The notes below the pieces were generated by a model. That model was not told the DNA's origin and did no database searches. It worked only from the letters and a program-made list of their open reading frames with translations. Positions 33,701 through 42,480 of a stretch of DNA of 64,000 nt are shown in pieces. Within the stretch, counting starts at the first letter, position 1; the number at the start of each line of letters is the position of its first letter. The stretch is from Hominiventricola filiformis (GTDB lineage Bacteria > Bacillota > Clostridia > Lachnospirales > Lachnospiraceae): NCBI RefSeq assembly GCF_020686965.1, contig NZ_JAJEPS010000010.1, positions 1 through 64,000 of the forward strand. The letters are read 5' to 3'. Both the position numbers and the translations under genes were made by a program.

Positions 33701-33893
33701 AAGTATTCCCCTTTTCTCTCGCTTCTTTATAGATCTGACAGGCTGCGCTGTTTGGACATTTATCCACATTGCACTCATAATCTGTCAGTGTCCATTCACC
33801 ATCCGGCTGCCTTTCATACTCGCAACAGACGGTTCTTGACTCATTGGTGGTCCGGCAGAAGCCGTTTATAAATTCTTCTCTTGTTTCTCCCAT
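33681..33893 (-). CDS. small cysteine-rich protein of unknown function
   Basis: The 70-residue soluble protein (MGETREEFINGFCRTTNESR...) has five cysteines, including CCEYE, CNVDKCPNS and ACQIY. Short homologues with this EEFI-GFC start are common in Lachnospiraceae and carry no proven function. Cys spacing suggests metal binding. ATG 33893 follows AGGAGG; the longer frame has no site. Its 3' end overlaps the mscL start by 20 bases. Confidence 0.8.
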   Translation of the reverse strand: MGETREEFINGFCRTTNESRTVCCEYERQPDGEWTLTDYECNVDKCPNSAACQIYKEAREKGNTYEKLFQ

Positions 33894-34023
33894 AACTGCC
33901 TCCTGAATTTTTATTATAACGCATTCAGATTTACATGCAAAGCGATATTTCATCCTACTTGCTTTTTTTCCCGAGAATGGAGTATGATAAAGAAATCACA
34001 GACACAAAAAGGAGGATTTCATA

Positions 34024-34281
34024 GTGTTTTACTATTATCTGATTGCTGTCAATATACTGGCATTTGCACTGATGGGTATTGATAAATACAAGGCGCAGCA
34101 TCACCTGTGGAGAATTCCGGAGAAAACCCTCTTTCTTTCTGCCATCATCGGTGGTTCTGCGGGTGCCATCTTCGGTATGAACCTGTTTCGCCACAAGACG
34201 AAACACTGGTATTTTGTCTTCGGCATGCCGCTGATTCTTTTTATTCAGGTCGGTCTCTGGTACTGGTTTTCCACGAGATAA
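34024..34281 (+). CDS. DUF1294 membrane protein
   Basis: The 85-residue protein has three membrane helices and the family pattern FALMGIDKYKA, RIPEKTLF and GSAGAIFGM. The start is GTG at 34024 after AAGGAGG. A promoter-like TTGCTT-N18-TATGAT lies at 33959-33988. Function unknown. The opposite-strand ORF here is a shadow. Confidence 0.88.
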   Translation: MFYYYLIAVNILAFALMGIDKYKAQHHLWRIPEKTLFLSAIIGGSAGAIFGMNLFRHKTKHWYFVFGMPLILFIQVGLWYWFSTR

Positions 34282-34359
34282 CAGTTTTCTCTTGAAAAAT
34301 ATATTTGCATCTATTATTATCATTATAAATAGTCTTGGTTCATAAGAGGTACTAATAAT

Positions 34360-35238
34360 ATGGATATTAACTACGAACTTTATAAAGTGTTCTACTATGT
34401 GGCAATTTCCTTAAGCTTCTCCGAAGCGTCACGGAAACTTTTTATCTCCCAGTCAGCGGTCAGCCAGTCCATCAAGGTACTGGAGAAGAAACTGAACCAG
34501 CCCCTTTTCATCCGCAGCACAAAAAAGGTACAGCTGACACCGGAGGGGGAGATTCTTCTGCGTCACATTGAACCTGCCATGAATCTCATCAAACGCGGAG
34601 AGATGCAGATTATGGAGACCGGTTCTCTCGGCGGAGGACAACTCCGTATCGGCGCCAGTGATACCATCTGCCGGTATTTTCTGGTCCCGTACCTGAGCCG
34701 TTTCCACAAGGAATACCCGAACATCCATATCAAGGTCACCAACCAGACTTCCATCGGATGTGTGGACCTGCTGGAGAGCGGTACAGTGGATCTGATCTTC
34801 ACCAACTATCCCAATTCCCGTCTGGGACACGGCACCCACATCCGTTTTATCAAGGATTTCAAGGACTGCTTCATCGCCAGCCGGAAATACTATGGGGAAC
34901 TGGAGCATCAGCCCCTTTCTTTTAAAGATCTTCTGAACTACCCGATCCTGATGCTGAACCGTAACAGTACAACCAGCGAGTTCCTGCATTCCCTGTTCCA
35001 GCAAAATCAGCTGGATCTGGTGCCGGAGATCGAACTGAGTTCCAATGACCTGCTCATCGATCTGGCGAGCATCGGCCTTGGCATTGCCTTTGTACCTGAT
35101 TTCTGCGTCTCACGTACCAGCGGAGACCTGTTCCAGATTCCATTGAAAAACGAACTGCCCGGCAGACAGCTGGCCATCATCCACAGTGAGCAGATGCCAG
35201 TCAGCAATGCAGCCAGACAGTTCATGAGCTACTTCTAG
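34360..35238 (+). CDS. LysR-family transcriptional regulator
   Basis: The 292-residue regulator has an N-terminal winged HTH (SFSEASRKLFISQSAVSQSI) and a C-terminal periplasmic-binding-like effector domain from about residue 90. Its target is not evident. LysR proteins often control a divergent neighbour, and the upstream neighbour here is a co-oriented DUF1294 gene. Its stop overlaps the stop of the convergent helicase gene by 4 bases. Confidence 0.9.
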   Translation: MDINYELYKVFYYVAISLSFSEASRKLFISQSAVSQSIKVLEKKLNQPLFIRSTKKVQLTPEGEILLRHIEPAMNLIKRGEMQIMETGSLGGGQLRIGASDTICRYFLVPYLSRFHKEYPNIHIKVTNQTSIGCVDLLESGTVDLIFTNYPNSRLGHGTHIRFIKDFKDCFIASRKYYGELEHQPLSFKDLLNYPILMLNRNSTTSEFLHSLFQQNQLDLVPEIELSSNDLLIDLASIGLGIAFVPDFCVSRTSGDLFQIPLKNELPGRQLAIIHSEQMPVSNAARQFMSYF

Positions 35239-37583
35239 GAAGTTTCTTTCCAGAAGCTTTCAAGATAACCTGAGAGTTCGCTGACTCTGCACAATGTATG
35301 CGGATACCATTCTCTCGGAAACAGATTCTGATATGCCGGAGACCGGAAGCGCTCGTCCAGAAGGACGATGACGCCCCGGTCTTCTGTCGTTCGAATGACT
35401 CTTCCGGCCGCCTGCAGCACCTTATTCATTCCCGGATAGAGATAGGCATAGGCAAACCCATCCATTCCTTTCCTGTCAAAATATTCTTTCAGCACCTGCC
35501 GCTCCAGACAGACCTGCGGCAGACCGGTTCCCACGATCACTGCTCCGATCAGCTGTTCTCCAGTCAGGTCGATTCCTTCTGAAAAGATTCCTCCCATCAC
35601 ACAGAATGCCGCAAGGCTTGTCCCGCGTTCCTCCTGAAACTGTTTCAGGAATTCTTCCCGTTCCTGTTCTTTCATATCCGGATTCTGGCAGACACAGGTA
35701 AACCCCTTCATCTGCTCACACCGTTCATACACATCCCACATCAGCTGATAGGACGGAAAAAAGATCAGATAATTTCCCTTTCTGGCCGTCACTGTGAGGG
35801 AAATAGATTCTGCCATCTTCGCATATTCCTGCTCTCCTCTTCGCGTATATCGGCTGCTCACATCCGTCCCGATGAGCAGGGCCCGCTTCTCCACATCGAA
35901 GGGCGACTGTGCATAAACTGCGTAGTCATCCGGTTCGCCTGTAAGGAGATCCTTATAATAATTAACCGGAAGCAGTGTCGCAGAGAAGAAAATCGTACTG
36001 TTGCCCCGTTCCAGCCGAAGCTTCAGATTTTCCGCCGGGCGGACACAGTACAGACGCAGGAAGAACCTGCCGTCCGCTGCCAGTTCCGTATAAACTTCAT
36101 AATTTTCATCCACCAGATCACTGACATTCAGGAAATTCTGTACCTGAAAATAGAATTCCAGCAATTTTTTCTTCTGTTCTTCTTCCATGGGTTGTTCCAG
36201 ATACCTGTCCAGTTCTCCTGACAGCTGCTGCATAGGCAGCACAAATCCGCCCGCCTGTTCCAGCCTCCGATACCCACTTTCACATTCCCGTTTCAGTGTC
36301 AGAAGATATTTGTTACACCTGTCAAGTGCCTTTACCAGTACTGGATCTTTTCCCCTGATCAGTTTCCTGATCTCCAGAATCTCCTCCTTGCAGACCGCCG
36401 CACTGTACATATCCCTGCCACGTTCCACAAGATTATGAGCCTCATCTACCAGAAATAAATATTCTCCTTTCACTCCTTCCCCGAAAAAGCGCTTCAGATA
36501 GACATTCAGATCAAAGACGTAATTATAGTCACAGATGATCACATCCATCCACAAGGAAAGGTCAAGGCTCAGTTCAAAGGGACAGACCTGATACTTCTCC
36601 GCCTGTGTAAGAATCACTTCTCTGGTACATGAATCTGGTCCCTTCGTCCACAGGTCATAGACAGCATCATTGATCCGGTCATAATGTCCTTTCGCCCTTG
36701 GGCAGTGATCCGGGTCACACTGTACTTCCTGACAAATGCAGAGCTTTTCTTTCGCCGTCAACACCAGGGATTTCACCCGCATCTTTTGTTCCCGCAGAAG
36801 ATCCAGTGTGTCTGCTGCCACCATTCTGGTAATCGTCCGGGCTGTCAGATAGAAGATCTTATCCCCAAGTCCTTCTCCCACGGCTTTCAGCGCCGGAAAC
36901 AGGGCTGAAAGGGTCTTTCCGACTCCGGTTGGTGCCTGGATAAACAGACGCTTCTTTCTCAAAATACTTCGATATACCCCGGCTGCCAGTTCCCGCTGTC
37001 CTTCCCGGTATTCATAAGGAAAAACAAGTTTCTTAAGGGATGCTTCTCTTTGTTCCGTCCAGTCTGCCTGAAAGGAAAGCCACCGATAATAGCGTTCCAT
37101 CAAGTCATCAAACCATGCTTTCAAGACCGGCCATTCCCAGTTTTCTGTAAAATAGCGAACGTCCTCCGTTTCCAGATTTGCATAGACCATCCGTACTCCT
37201 GCCTTATCCAGCTGATTCTGTTCGCTGTAGATATACGCATAGCATCTTGCCTGCGCCAGATGAACCCGCATCGGCTCCGTCATCCGGTCTACTTCCCGGA
37301 AAGTGCCCTTGATCTCGTCAATCGTGGTAAAGGCTTCTTCCGTCCAGATCCCATCGGCTCTTCCCTCGATCAGTAAGGAAAACCGTTCCCACTCTTTCCG
37401 GTATTTTAAAGGGACTTCCGCATGGTAACCACTTCCCATCCGTCCCTGAATCTTCCGGTGCAGACGGCTTCCTGCCTGCATGATTTTTGCATCTCCTCCG
37501 CGGCCGCTCCGGCTGTCCAGATCACCGCTCCGCTCTAAAAACTCAACCAGATCCCGCACAGAGATCCGAAGTTGCTGCTTCAT
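35235..37583 (-). CDS. RecB-like nuclease fused to Fe-S XPD/DinG helicase
   Basis: The 782-residue protein has two parts. Residues 30-125 carry the RecB/Cas4 nuclease pattern: H42, D77 (IEGRADGI), E90 and K92 (IDEIKGT) and Q111 (HLAQARCYAY). From about 200 comes an SF2 helicase with Walker A APTGVGKT, a 4Fe-4S cysteine set (CICQEVQC, HC, VCPF) and DEAH (FLVDEAHNL), as in XPD/DinG. The protein should unwind 5'-3' and possibly cut DNA in repair. It sits alone, convergent with LysR and downstream of the HPr-like terminator. Confidence 0.88.
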   Translation of the reverse strand: MKQQLRISVRDLVEFLERSGDLDSRSGRGGDAKIMQAGSRLHRKIQGRMGSGYHAEVPLKYRKEWERFSLLIEGRADGIWTEEAFTTIDEIKGTFREVDRMTEPMRVHLAQARCYAYIYSEQNQLDKAGVRMVYANLETEDVRYFTENWEWPVLKAWFDDLMERYYRWLSFQADWTEQREASLKKLVFPYEYREGQRELAAGVYRSILRKKRLFIQAPTGVGKTLSALFPALKAVGEGLGDKIFYLTARTITRMVAADTLDLLREQKMRVKSLVLTAKEKLCICQEVQCDPDHCPRAKGHYDRINDAVYDLWTKGPDSCTREVILTQAEKYQVCPFELSLDLSLWMDVIICDYNYVFDLNVYLKRFFGEGVKGEYLFLVDEAHNLVERGRDMYSAAVCKEEILEIRKLIRGKDPVLVKALDRCNKYLLTLKRECESGYRRLEQAGGFVLPMQQLSGELDRYLEQPMEEEQKKKLLEFYFQVQNFLNVSDLVDENYEVYTELAADGRFFLRLYCVRPAENLKLRLERGNSTIFFSATLLPVNYYKDLLTGEPDDYAVYAQSPFDVEKRALLIGTDVSSRYTRRGEQEYAKMAESISLTVTARKGNYLIFFPSYQLMWDVYERCEQMKGFTCVCQNPDMKEQEREEFLKQFQEERGTSLAAFCVMGGIFSEGIDLTGEQLIGAVIVGTGLPQVCLERQVLKEYFDRKGMDGFAYAYLYPGMNKVLQAAGRVIRTTEDRGVIVLLDERFRSPAYQNLFPREWYPHTLCRVSELSGYLESFWKETS

Positions 37584-37661
37584 ATTTACACCTCATTTTC
37601 ATCCATTGTACCACAAAAATGAGCCTCTTTCATCTGTATTTCTGCATAGTTCCGAACAGTC

Positions 37662-37691
37662 AAAAAAAGACAGTTTCTTTCGGAAACTGTC
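37662..37691 (-). terminator. terminator of the HPr-like gene
   Basis: GACAGTTTC (37669-37677) pairs with GAAACTGTC (37683-37691); on the minus strand a T7 run follows. Confidence 0.9.
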
Positions 37692-37740
37692 CTCAAAAAA
37701 AGGGGGGTATAAAAACAAATAATAAGATTATATTCCAATT

Positions 37741-37965
37741 TTAAGCGACTGCATACTGCTGCAGAAAGTTGTCAAATTTCTGGCTTTCCCCATGACAGGT
37801 AACTGTCAGCACTCTTCCCAGATCCAGTCCAAGTACACCGAGAATTGATTTTGCATCAATGATCACACGGTTATAATTTACATCTATATCAAAGTCACAT
37901 TCGGTGGCGGCATTTACAAAAGCATTCACATCATCAAGACCTAATTTGATTTTTGTTACTTTCAT
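37741..37965 (-). CDS. HPr-like protein lacking the active-site histidine
   Basis: The 74-residue protein has the HPr fold pattern and length slightly short of the usual 85-88. The HPr loop TGIHARPA is replaced by LGLDDVNA, so the phosphorylated His15 is Asp11. The Ser46 region is kept as AKSILGVLGL with Ser40. It cannot carry phosphate in the PTS. By analogy to Crh of Bacillus it could be a regulator phosphorylated on serine by HPr kinase. Single gene with its own strong promoter and terminator. Confidence 0.85.
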   Translation of the reverse strand: MKVTKIKLGLDDVNAFVNAATECDFDIDVNYNRVIIDAKSILGVLGLDLGRVLTVTCHGESQKFDNFLQQYAVA

Positions 37966-38000
37966 CGTTTCACAGCCTTCCTTTCTCTTTCTGGTGCTTT

Positions 38001-38028
38001 ATTATACAGTTTTGATTTCATCTGTCAA
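38001..38028 (-). promoter_or_regulatory. promoter of the HPr-like gene
   Basis: TTGACA (38028-38023), 16 nt, TATAAT (38006-38001) on the minus strand: consensus at both boxes. Confidence 0.85.
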
Positions 38029-38162
38029 ATTCCGACAAGATGCGCCAGTCTCTGTTTTGTTGTGCATGTTGTTGAAAACCATAGCTTTCTTTTACTGGTT
38101 TTGCATAATTTGAAAATGGTATGACCAAAATTCTCCTCTGTATTCTTTTAACAATTTTAATA

Positions 38163-38176
38163 AGAATACGTATTCT
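38163..38176. other. 14-bp perfect palindrome
   Basis: AGAATACGTATTCT lies in AT-rich DNA between the DNA-repair pair and the HPr-like gene, about 135 bases upstream of the HPr promoter. It could be a regulator site; nothing ties it to a protein. No gene is supported in 38030-38204. Confidence 0.3.
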
Positions 38177-38204
38177 CTCTTGTTTTTTTGCACTTTTTAC
38201 AAAA

Positions 38205-38972
38205 TCATATTTTTTGAAATTCATTCATAAATTCCCGGAATTTCAGTGGAATCAGTGAATTTTGAAGTTTTTCGTTTGCCCGCTCCGGAATAGCGACAGC
38301 CTGATGGAAACACTTCCACAGAGTATCCATCTCCTGTTCTGCCGCAGATCGCTGCTGGCTGTCGAGAACTTCTTCCGGAATCTCCTCCACCAGATACCAG
38401 CTCTTTCTTTTGGGATGGACCACCGCCTTCTTCCGCCTGCGATCATAGATCATCCAGTTCTCCATCGGAAACCGGTCGGCAAAGTGAGGAGCCATCAGTG
38501 TCAGTACATCCGCTTCCGGATCTACTTTTCCAAGGAGAACTCCATTCTCCAGTTCTTCAAATCGAAGGATCTCCATATAGCGCATGGCAATATTTCCGGC
38601 TTTCCGCCCCAGCTCCATCATTTTCATAATCTCCGGCCGGCTTAAATAACGGGGAGTTTCCCTTCCGTCCGGCAGATGGAGTCCCAGCACAATCATCCGG
38701 AATATCGCATCTGCTTTTTCCGGATTCGGACAGGATGCCGCACGGGCAATCATCTCCTGCGATTCTTCTCCCATCCTTCTGTGGACCGTATTCCATACTT
38801 TCTGTGCCTTCTCCACATCTGATGCCACCTCCTCATAGCAGCAGAATAATGACGGATCTTCCTGGCCGGCCGTCAGGCGCACTCCGTCATACCCTTTTCC
38901 CCCCTGCCAGGCATCATAGACTCCCGTCAAAATCCCGGTCAGATTATCCTCACACTGAAAAACGTGGATCAT
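38205..38972 (-). CDS. TIGR03915-type putative DNA repair protein (DUF4130)
   Basis: The 255-residue partner of the radical SAM protein upstream. The C-terminal half has the DUF4130 pattern seen beside uracil-DNA-glycosylase-like enzymes (HFADRFPMENWMIYDRRRK). It overlaps the radical SAM gene by 23 bases, so the two are translated together. The two families nearly always occur as a pair, and a role in DNA metabolism or repair is inferred from that pairing and here from SOS control. Confidence 0.87.
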   Translation of the reverse strand: MIHVFQCEDNLTGILTGVYDAWQGGKGYDGVRLTAGQEDPSLFCCYEEVASDVEKAQKVWNTVHRRMGEESQEMIARAASCPNPEKADAIFRMIVLGLHLPDGRETPRYLSRPEIMKMMELGRKAGNIAMRYMEILRFEELENGVLLGKVDPEADVLTLMAPHFADRFPMENWMIYDRRRKKAVVHPKRKSWYLVEEIPEEVLDSQQRSAAEQEMDTLWKCFHQAVAIPERANEKLQNSLIPLKFREFMNEFQKI

Positions 38973-40257
38973 CGAACAATGACAGCTGCCGAAATTCCGG
39001 TTCTCCGGTCAGTCCCATCGGCAGCTTCTCCTTTCCATCCAGAATGTTTCTTAAGATAAAGTCTTCCTGCAGTTTCACCGGATACATCTGCTTTCCCTGA
39101 CAGGTAATAAAGTAGATGGCACGCTTCAGCACAACTCCCATCTTCTTCAGCATCCCATAGTCCAGTGATCCAAGACGTCTCGCCTTTACAATCCTCTGTG
39201 CAGATTTATAACCGATCCCCGGCACCCGCAGAAGGGTATCATAGTCTGCTTTCATCACTTCCACCGGAAACTGGTCCAGATGCCGGAGCGCCCAGTCACA
39301 CTTGGGATCCAGCAGCAGATTGAAGTCCGGCTTCTCCGCGGACAACAGCTCTTCCGTCCCGAATCCATAAAAACGCAGCAGCCAGTCCGCCTGATAAAGC
39401 CGGTGCTCCCGGAGAAGCGGCGGTCCGCCAGGAATCGCAGGCAGAAGCTGATCATCATTCACCCGCACAAATGCTGAGAAAAAGACTCTCTTCATATCAT
39501 ACTTCTGATACATATGCTCCGCTACTTTCATGATCTGATAGTCGCTCTCCCCAGTAGCTCCTATGATCATCTGGGTAGACTGTCCGGCCGGAACAAACTT
39601 TGGTGCATGGCGGTAAAGTATCAGCTCTTCTTTATTGGAACGCCGCATGGTCTGCACCTGTTGAATCGGCGCGAGCATCCGTTCCCGTTTCTTCTGCGGA
39701 GCCAGCACCTTCAGTCCTTCTGCAGTCGGCAATTCCAGATTTACACTCATACGATCCGCCAGATAACCGGTCTTCTCTATCAGCTCCGGTGACGCGCCCG
39801 GAATGGCTTTCACATGAATATAACCCTGAAAATGATATTCTGTCCGCAGTTTATACAAAGTCTGATACAGAAGCTCCATGGTAACATCCGGACTGACCAC
39901 AATTCCAGAACTCAAAAACAGTCCCTCGATATAATTGCGCCGATAAAATCCGATGGTCAGATCACAGATCTCCTGCGGAGTAAAGGTAGTCCGCGGAACG
40001 TCATTGCTCCTGCGGTTGATGCAGTATTTGCAGTCATAGATGCATTCGTTGGTCATCAGGATTTTCAAAAGCGAAATACAGCGTCCATCCGCACTGAAGC
40101 TGTGACAGATGCCGGCTTTGATGCAGTTGCCGATCCCCTGCCCGTCATTCCTGCGGTCTACACCGCTGGATGTACATGCCACATCATATTTTGCCGCATC
40201 GGCAAGAATCTCTAACTTCTGAAAAAGTGTCATCGGTTTTTCAATCTGATAATTCAT
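38950..40257 (-). CDS. radical SAM DNA modification/repair protein (TIGR03916-type)
   Basis: The 435-residue protein has a radical SAM cluster motif CIYDCKYC, additional N-terminal cysteines (CIKAGIC) and a C-terminal helix-hairpin-helix (LRVPGIGYKSAQRIV) suited to DNA binding. Its last residues contain RQLSLFDD, a sliding-clamp binding motif. The reaction is not known. It is transcribed with the DUF4130-type partner from a promoter with two LexA-like boxes, which supports a DNA-damage role. Confidence 0.9.
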   Translation of the reverse strand: MNYQIEKPMTLFQKLEILADAAKYDVACTSSGVDRRNDGQGIGNCIKAGICHSFSADGRCISLLKILMTNECIYDCKYCINRRSNDVPRTTFTPQEICDLTIGFYRRNYIEGLFLSSGIVVSPDVTMELLYQTLYKLRTEYHFQGYIHVKAIPGASPELIEKTGYLADRMSVNLELPTAEGLKVLAPQKKRERMLAPIQQVQTMRRSNKEELILYRHAPKFVPAGQSTQMIIGATGESDYQIMKVAEHMYQKYDMKRVFFSAFVRVNDDQLLPAIPGGPPLLREHRLYQADWLLRFYGFGTEELLSAEKPDFNLLLDPKCDWALRHLDQFPVEVMKADYDTLLRVPGIGYKSAQRIVKARRLGSLDYGMLKKMGVVLKRAIYFITCQGKQMYPVKLQEDFILRNILDGKEKLPMGLTGEPEFRQLSLFDDPRFSV

Positions 40258-40284
40258 GAAAATATCTCCTTACATGCGCAAAAA

Positions 40285-40331
40285 GAACATATGTTTGCAT
40301 TTATTATAGCAAACATATGTTCTTATGTAAA
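40285..40331 (-). promoter_or_regulatory. SOS-type promoter with two LexA-like boxes
   Basis: GAACATATGTTT (40285-40296) and AAACATATGTTC (40311-40322) are inverted copies flanking the -10 TATAAT (40308-40303, minus strand). The -35 TTTACA (40331-40326) is 17 nt away, and the second box fills the spacer. A repressor bound here would block RNA polymerase. The boxes match the GAAC-N4-GTTC core of Firmicutes LexA sites. Confidence 0.75.
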
Positions 40332-40353
40332 GTTCCAATTTTTACTTCTATCA

Positions 40354-41013
40354 TCATGCATGCATCAGATCTATCAGTTTATCAACATTCTCCGGACTCC
40401 AGGAAGTAATGGTGAGCACCGCATGGGGAATCTGCTGATCTCCTGAATCGGGATTATGGAACCAGACGCACTTTGCACCGGCCGCTGCTGCTGCTTTTCC
40501 GCCGTTCGTAGAATCTTCCACGATGATACAGTCTTCCGGCTTCAGGTTCAGTTTTTCCATCGCGCGCAGGAAGGTATCGGGGGCAGGCTTGGGATGTTCC
40601 ACTTCTTCACCGCTGGTATAGCACTCAAAGTACTGGCGAATCTCCAGCGCATCGAGTACCCGGCCAATATAGTATCCTGCGGAGGATGACGCTACTTCCA
40701 GACGGAAACCTTCGTCATGAAGACGTTTTATAGCTTCTTTCACACCTGGAATCTGTGGAAATCCATCCTTTTGCACGATCTCTTCTTTCTTCGCATACAT
40801 CCGTGCCCGAAGCGTCTCCGCATCGGAAATATTTTCTCCGTATGCCGCTTTTAAGAGTTTCATCAGATAACCGACTGTAGAACCGATGCAGGGTTTGTAG
40901 ACCTCATAGGACATATCCACCCCTTCGTCAGCCAGCGCTGCTTTCCAACATTCATAATGAAGAGGTTCTGTATTTACCAGAACCCCGTCCATATCAAATA
41001 TAATTGCTTTCAT
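40354..41013 (-). CDS. HAD hydrolase, beta-phosphoglucomutase-like
   Basis: The 219-residue protein has HAD motif I FDMDGVLVNTE, an alpha-helical cap, motif II (VASSSAGYY), Lys in HPKPAPD and motif III VEDSTNGGKAA. This is the subfamily of beta-phosphoglucomutases and small sugar-phosphatases. The substrate cannot be told. It starts one base after the DUF1846 gene stop. Confidence 0.88.
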   Translation of the reverse strand: MKAIIFDMDGVLVNTEPLHYECWKAALADEGVDMSYEVYKPCIGSTVGYLMKLLKAAYGENISDAETLRARMYAKKEEIVQKDGFPQIPGVKEAIKRLHDEGFRLEVASSSAGYYIGRVLDALEIRQYFECYTSGEEVEHPKPAPDTFLRAMEKLNLKPEDCIIVEDSTNGGKAAAAAGAKCVWFHNPDSGDQQIPHAVLTITSWSPENVDKLIDLMHA

Positions 41014-42468
41014 TTATTTTGCCTCGGAGGTCAGCATCACGCCCAGCTTCTGGAAGGTCTTCTCATCTGCCGCGCTCAACATACGGGAAGTATGCACCTG
41101 GCTTCCACTCAGATGCGGGAGTTGGCGGAGTGCCAGATCTGCCAGCGGATTGCTCTCAGAACTGGATGAAAGGGCAATGAGCACCTCTTCCATATGAAGC
41201 CGCGGGTTGCGGCTGCCAAGATAATCAACTTTCAGTTTCTGGATCGGCCTGATCACATTGGGGGTGATCAGAAGCACATCCTCGTCAATGCCTGCCAGAT
41301 GTTTCAGTGCCTTAATGAGCAGCGCAGAGCATGCTCCCATAAGATCACTTGTCTTGCCGGTGAGGATGGTCCCATCCGGAAGTTCGATGGCTGCTGCCGT
41401 ATGTCCGGTCTCCTCCGCACGCTTGTTAGCTGCATCCACTACCTTTCGGTCTTTCACACTAACACCTGCATTATTCATAAGAAGCTCGATCTTATAAGCT
41501 TCTTCTTCTTTCGATTTTCCTCTGGCGATGTTGACCAGTGTCTGATAGTAACGGCGGATAATCTCCTGACCGGATGCCTCACAGCATGCCTCGTCATCTA
41601 TGATACAGTTGCCGGCCATATTGACACCCATATCGGTCGGGGATTTATACGGACAGTCGCCGTAGATCTCCATGAACATAGCACGCAGCACCGGGAAAAT
41701 CTCCACGTCGCGGTTATAGTTTACAGTTGTTTTCCCATATGCTTCCAGATGATACGGGTCAATCATATTGACATCGTTCAGGTCTGCGGTTGCTGCCTCA
41801 TATGCCAGATTTACCGGATGGCTTAACGGCAGATTCCAGATCGGGAAGGTCTCATATTTTGCATAGCCTGCCCGCACGCCTCTCTTGTGCTCATGATAGA
41901 GCTGAGACAGGCAGGTTGCCATCTTTCCGCTTCCCGGTCCCGGAGCTGTCACAACTACCAGCGGTTTGGTGGTTTCAATATAGTCGTTATGTCCGTAACC
42001 TTCCTCGCTGACGATCAGTGGAATGTTGTTCGGATAACCCGGAATCAGATAATGGCGGTATACTTTCACACCCATTTTCTCCAGACGGGTCTGGAACATC
42101 TGTGCGCTGTACTGTCCGGCATAATGGGTGATGCAGACACTTCCTACATACAGATTCTTGGATTCAAAAATTGCTTTCAGACGAAGCAGATCGGAATCAT
42201 AAGTGATGCCCAGGTCACCCCGTACTTTATTTTTCTCGATATCTTCTGCGCTGATGACGATCACGATCTCCACCTGATCTGCCAGCTGCATCAGCATCCG
42301 CAGTTTGCTGTCCGGTTCAAATCCTGGAAGTACGCGGGATGCATGGTAATCGTCATACAGTTTTCCGCCGAATTCCAGATACAGTTTGTTGTCAAACTGC
42401 TGGATCCGCTCTCTGATGTGTTCTGACTGCATCGCCAGATATTTGTCATTATCAAATCCTTTTCTCAT
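41014..42468 (-). CDS. DUF1846 family protein
   Basis: The 484-residue protein matches the DUF1846 family, widespread in Clostridia and streptococci and of unknown function. A P-loop-like glycine run (VVTAPGPGSGKMATCLSQL) suggests nucleotide binding. Full length and intact; adjacent to the HAD hydrolase gene in one unit. Confidence 0.9.
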   Translation of the reverse strand: MRKGFDNDKYLAMQSEHIRERIQQFDNKLYLEFGGKLYDDYHASRVLPGFEPDSKLRMLMQLADQVEIVIVISAEDIEKNKVRGDLGITYDSDLLRLKAIFESKNLYVGSVCITHYAGQYSAQMFQTRLEKMGVKVYRHYLIPGYPNNIPLIVSEEGYGHNDYIETTKPLVVVTAPGPGSGKMATCLSQLYHEHKRGVRAGYAKYETFPIWNLPLSHPVNLAYEAATADLNDVNMIDPYHLEAYGKTTVNYNRDVEIFPVLRAMFMEIYGDCPYKSPTDMGVNMAGNCIIDDEACCEASGQEIIRRYYQTLVNIARGKSKEEEAYKIELLMNNAGVSVKDRKVVDAANKRAEETGHTAAAIELPDGTILTGKTSDLMGACSALLIKALKHLAGIDEDVLLITPNVIRPIQKLKVDYLGSRNPRLHMEEVLIALSSSSESNPLADLALRQLPHLSGSQVHTSRMLSAADEKTFQKLGVMLTSEAK

Positions 42469-42480
42469 GTCTTCTCTCCC

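Noticed and set aside
33955..34323. 122-residue minus-strand ORF
   Set aside because: It is the shadow of the DUF1294 gene on the plus strand, which has a family match, a ribosome site and a promoter.
38018..38224. 68-residue minus-strand ORF rich in Lys/Arg/Ile
   Set aside because: AT-rich intergenic DNA; no ribosome site, and it overlaps the end of the DUF4130-type gene and the HPr promoter.
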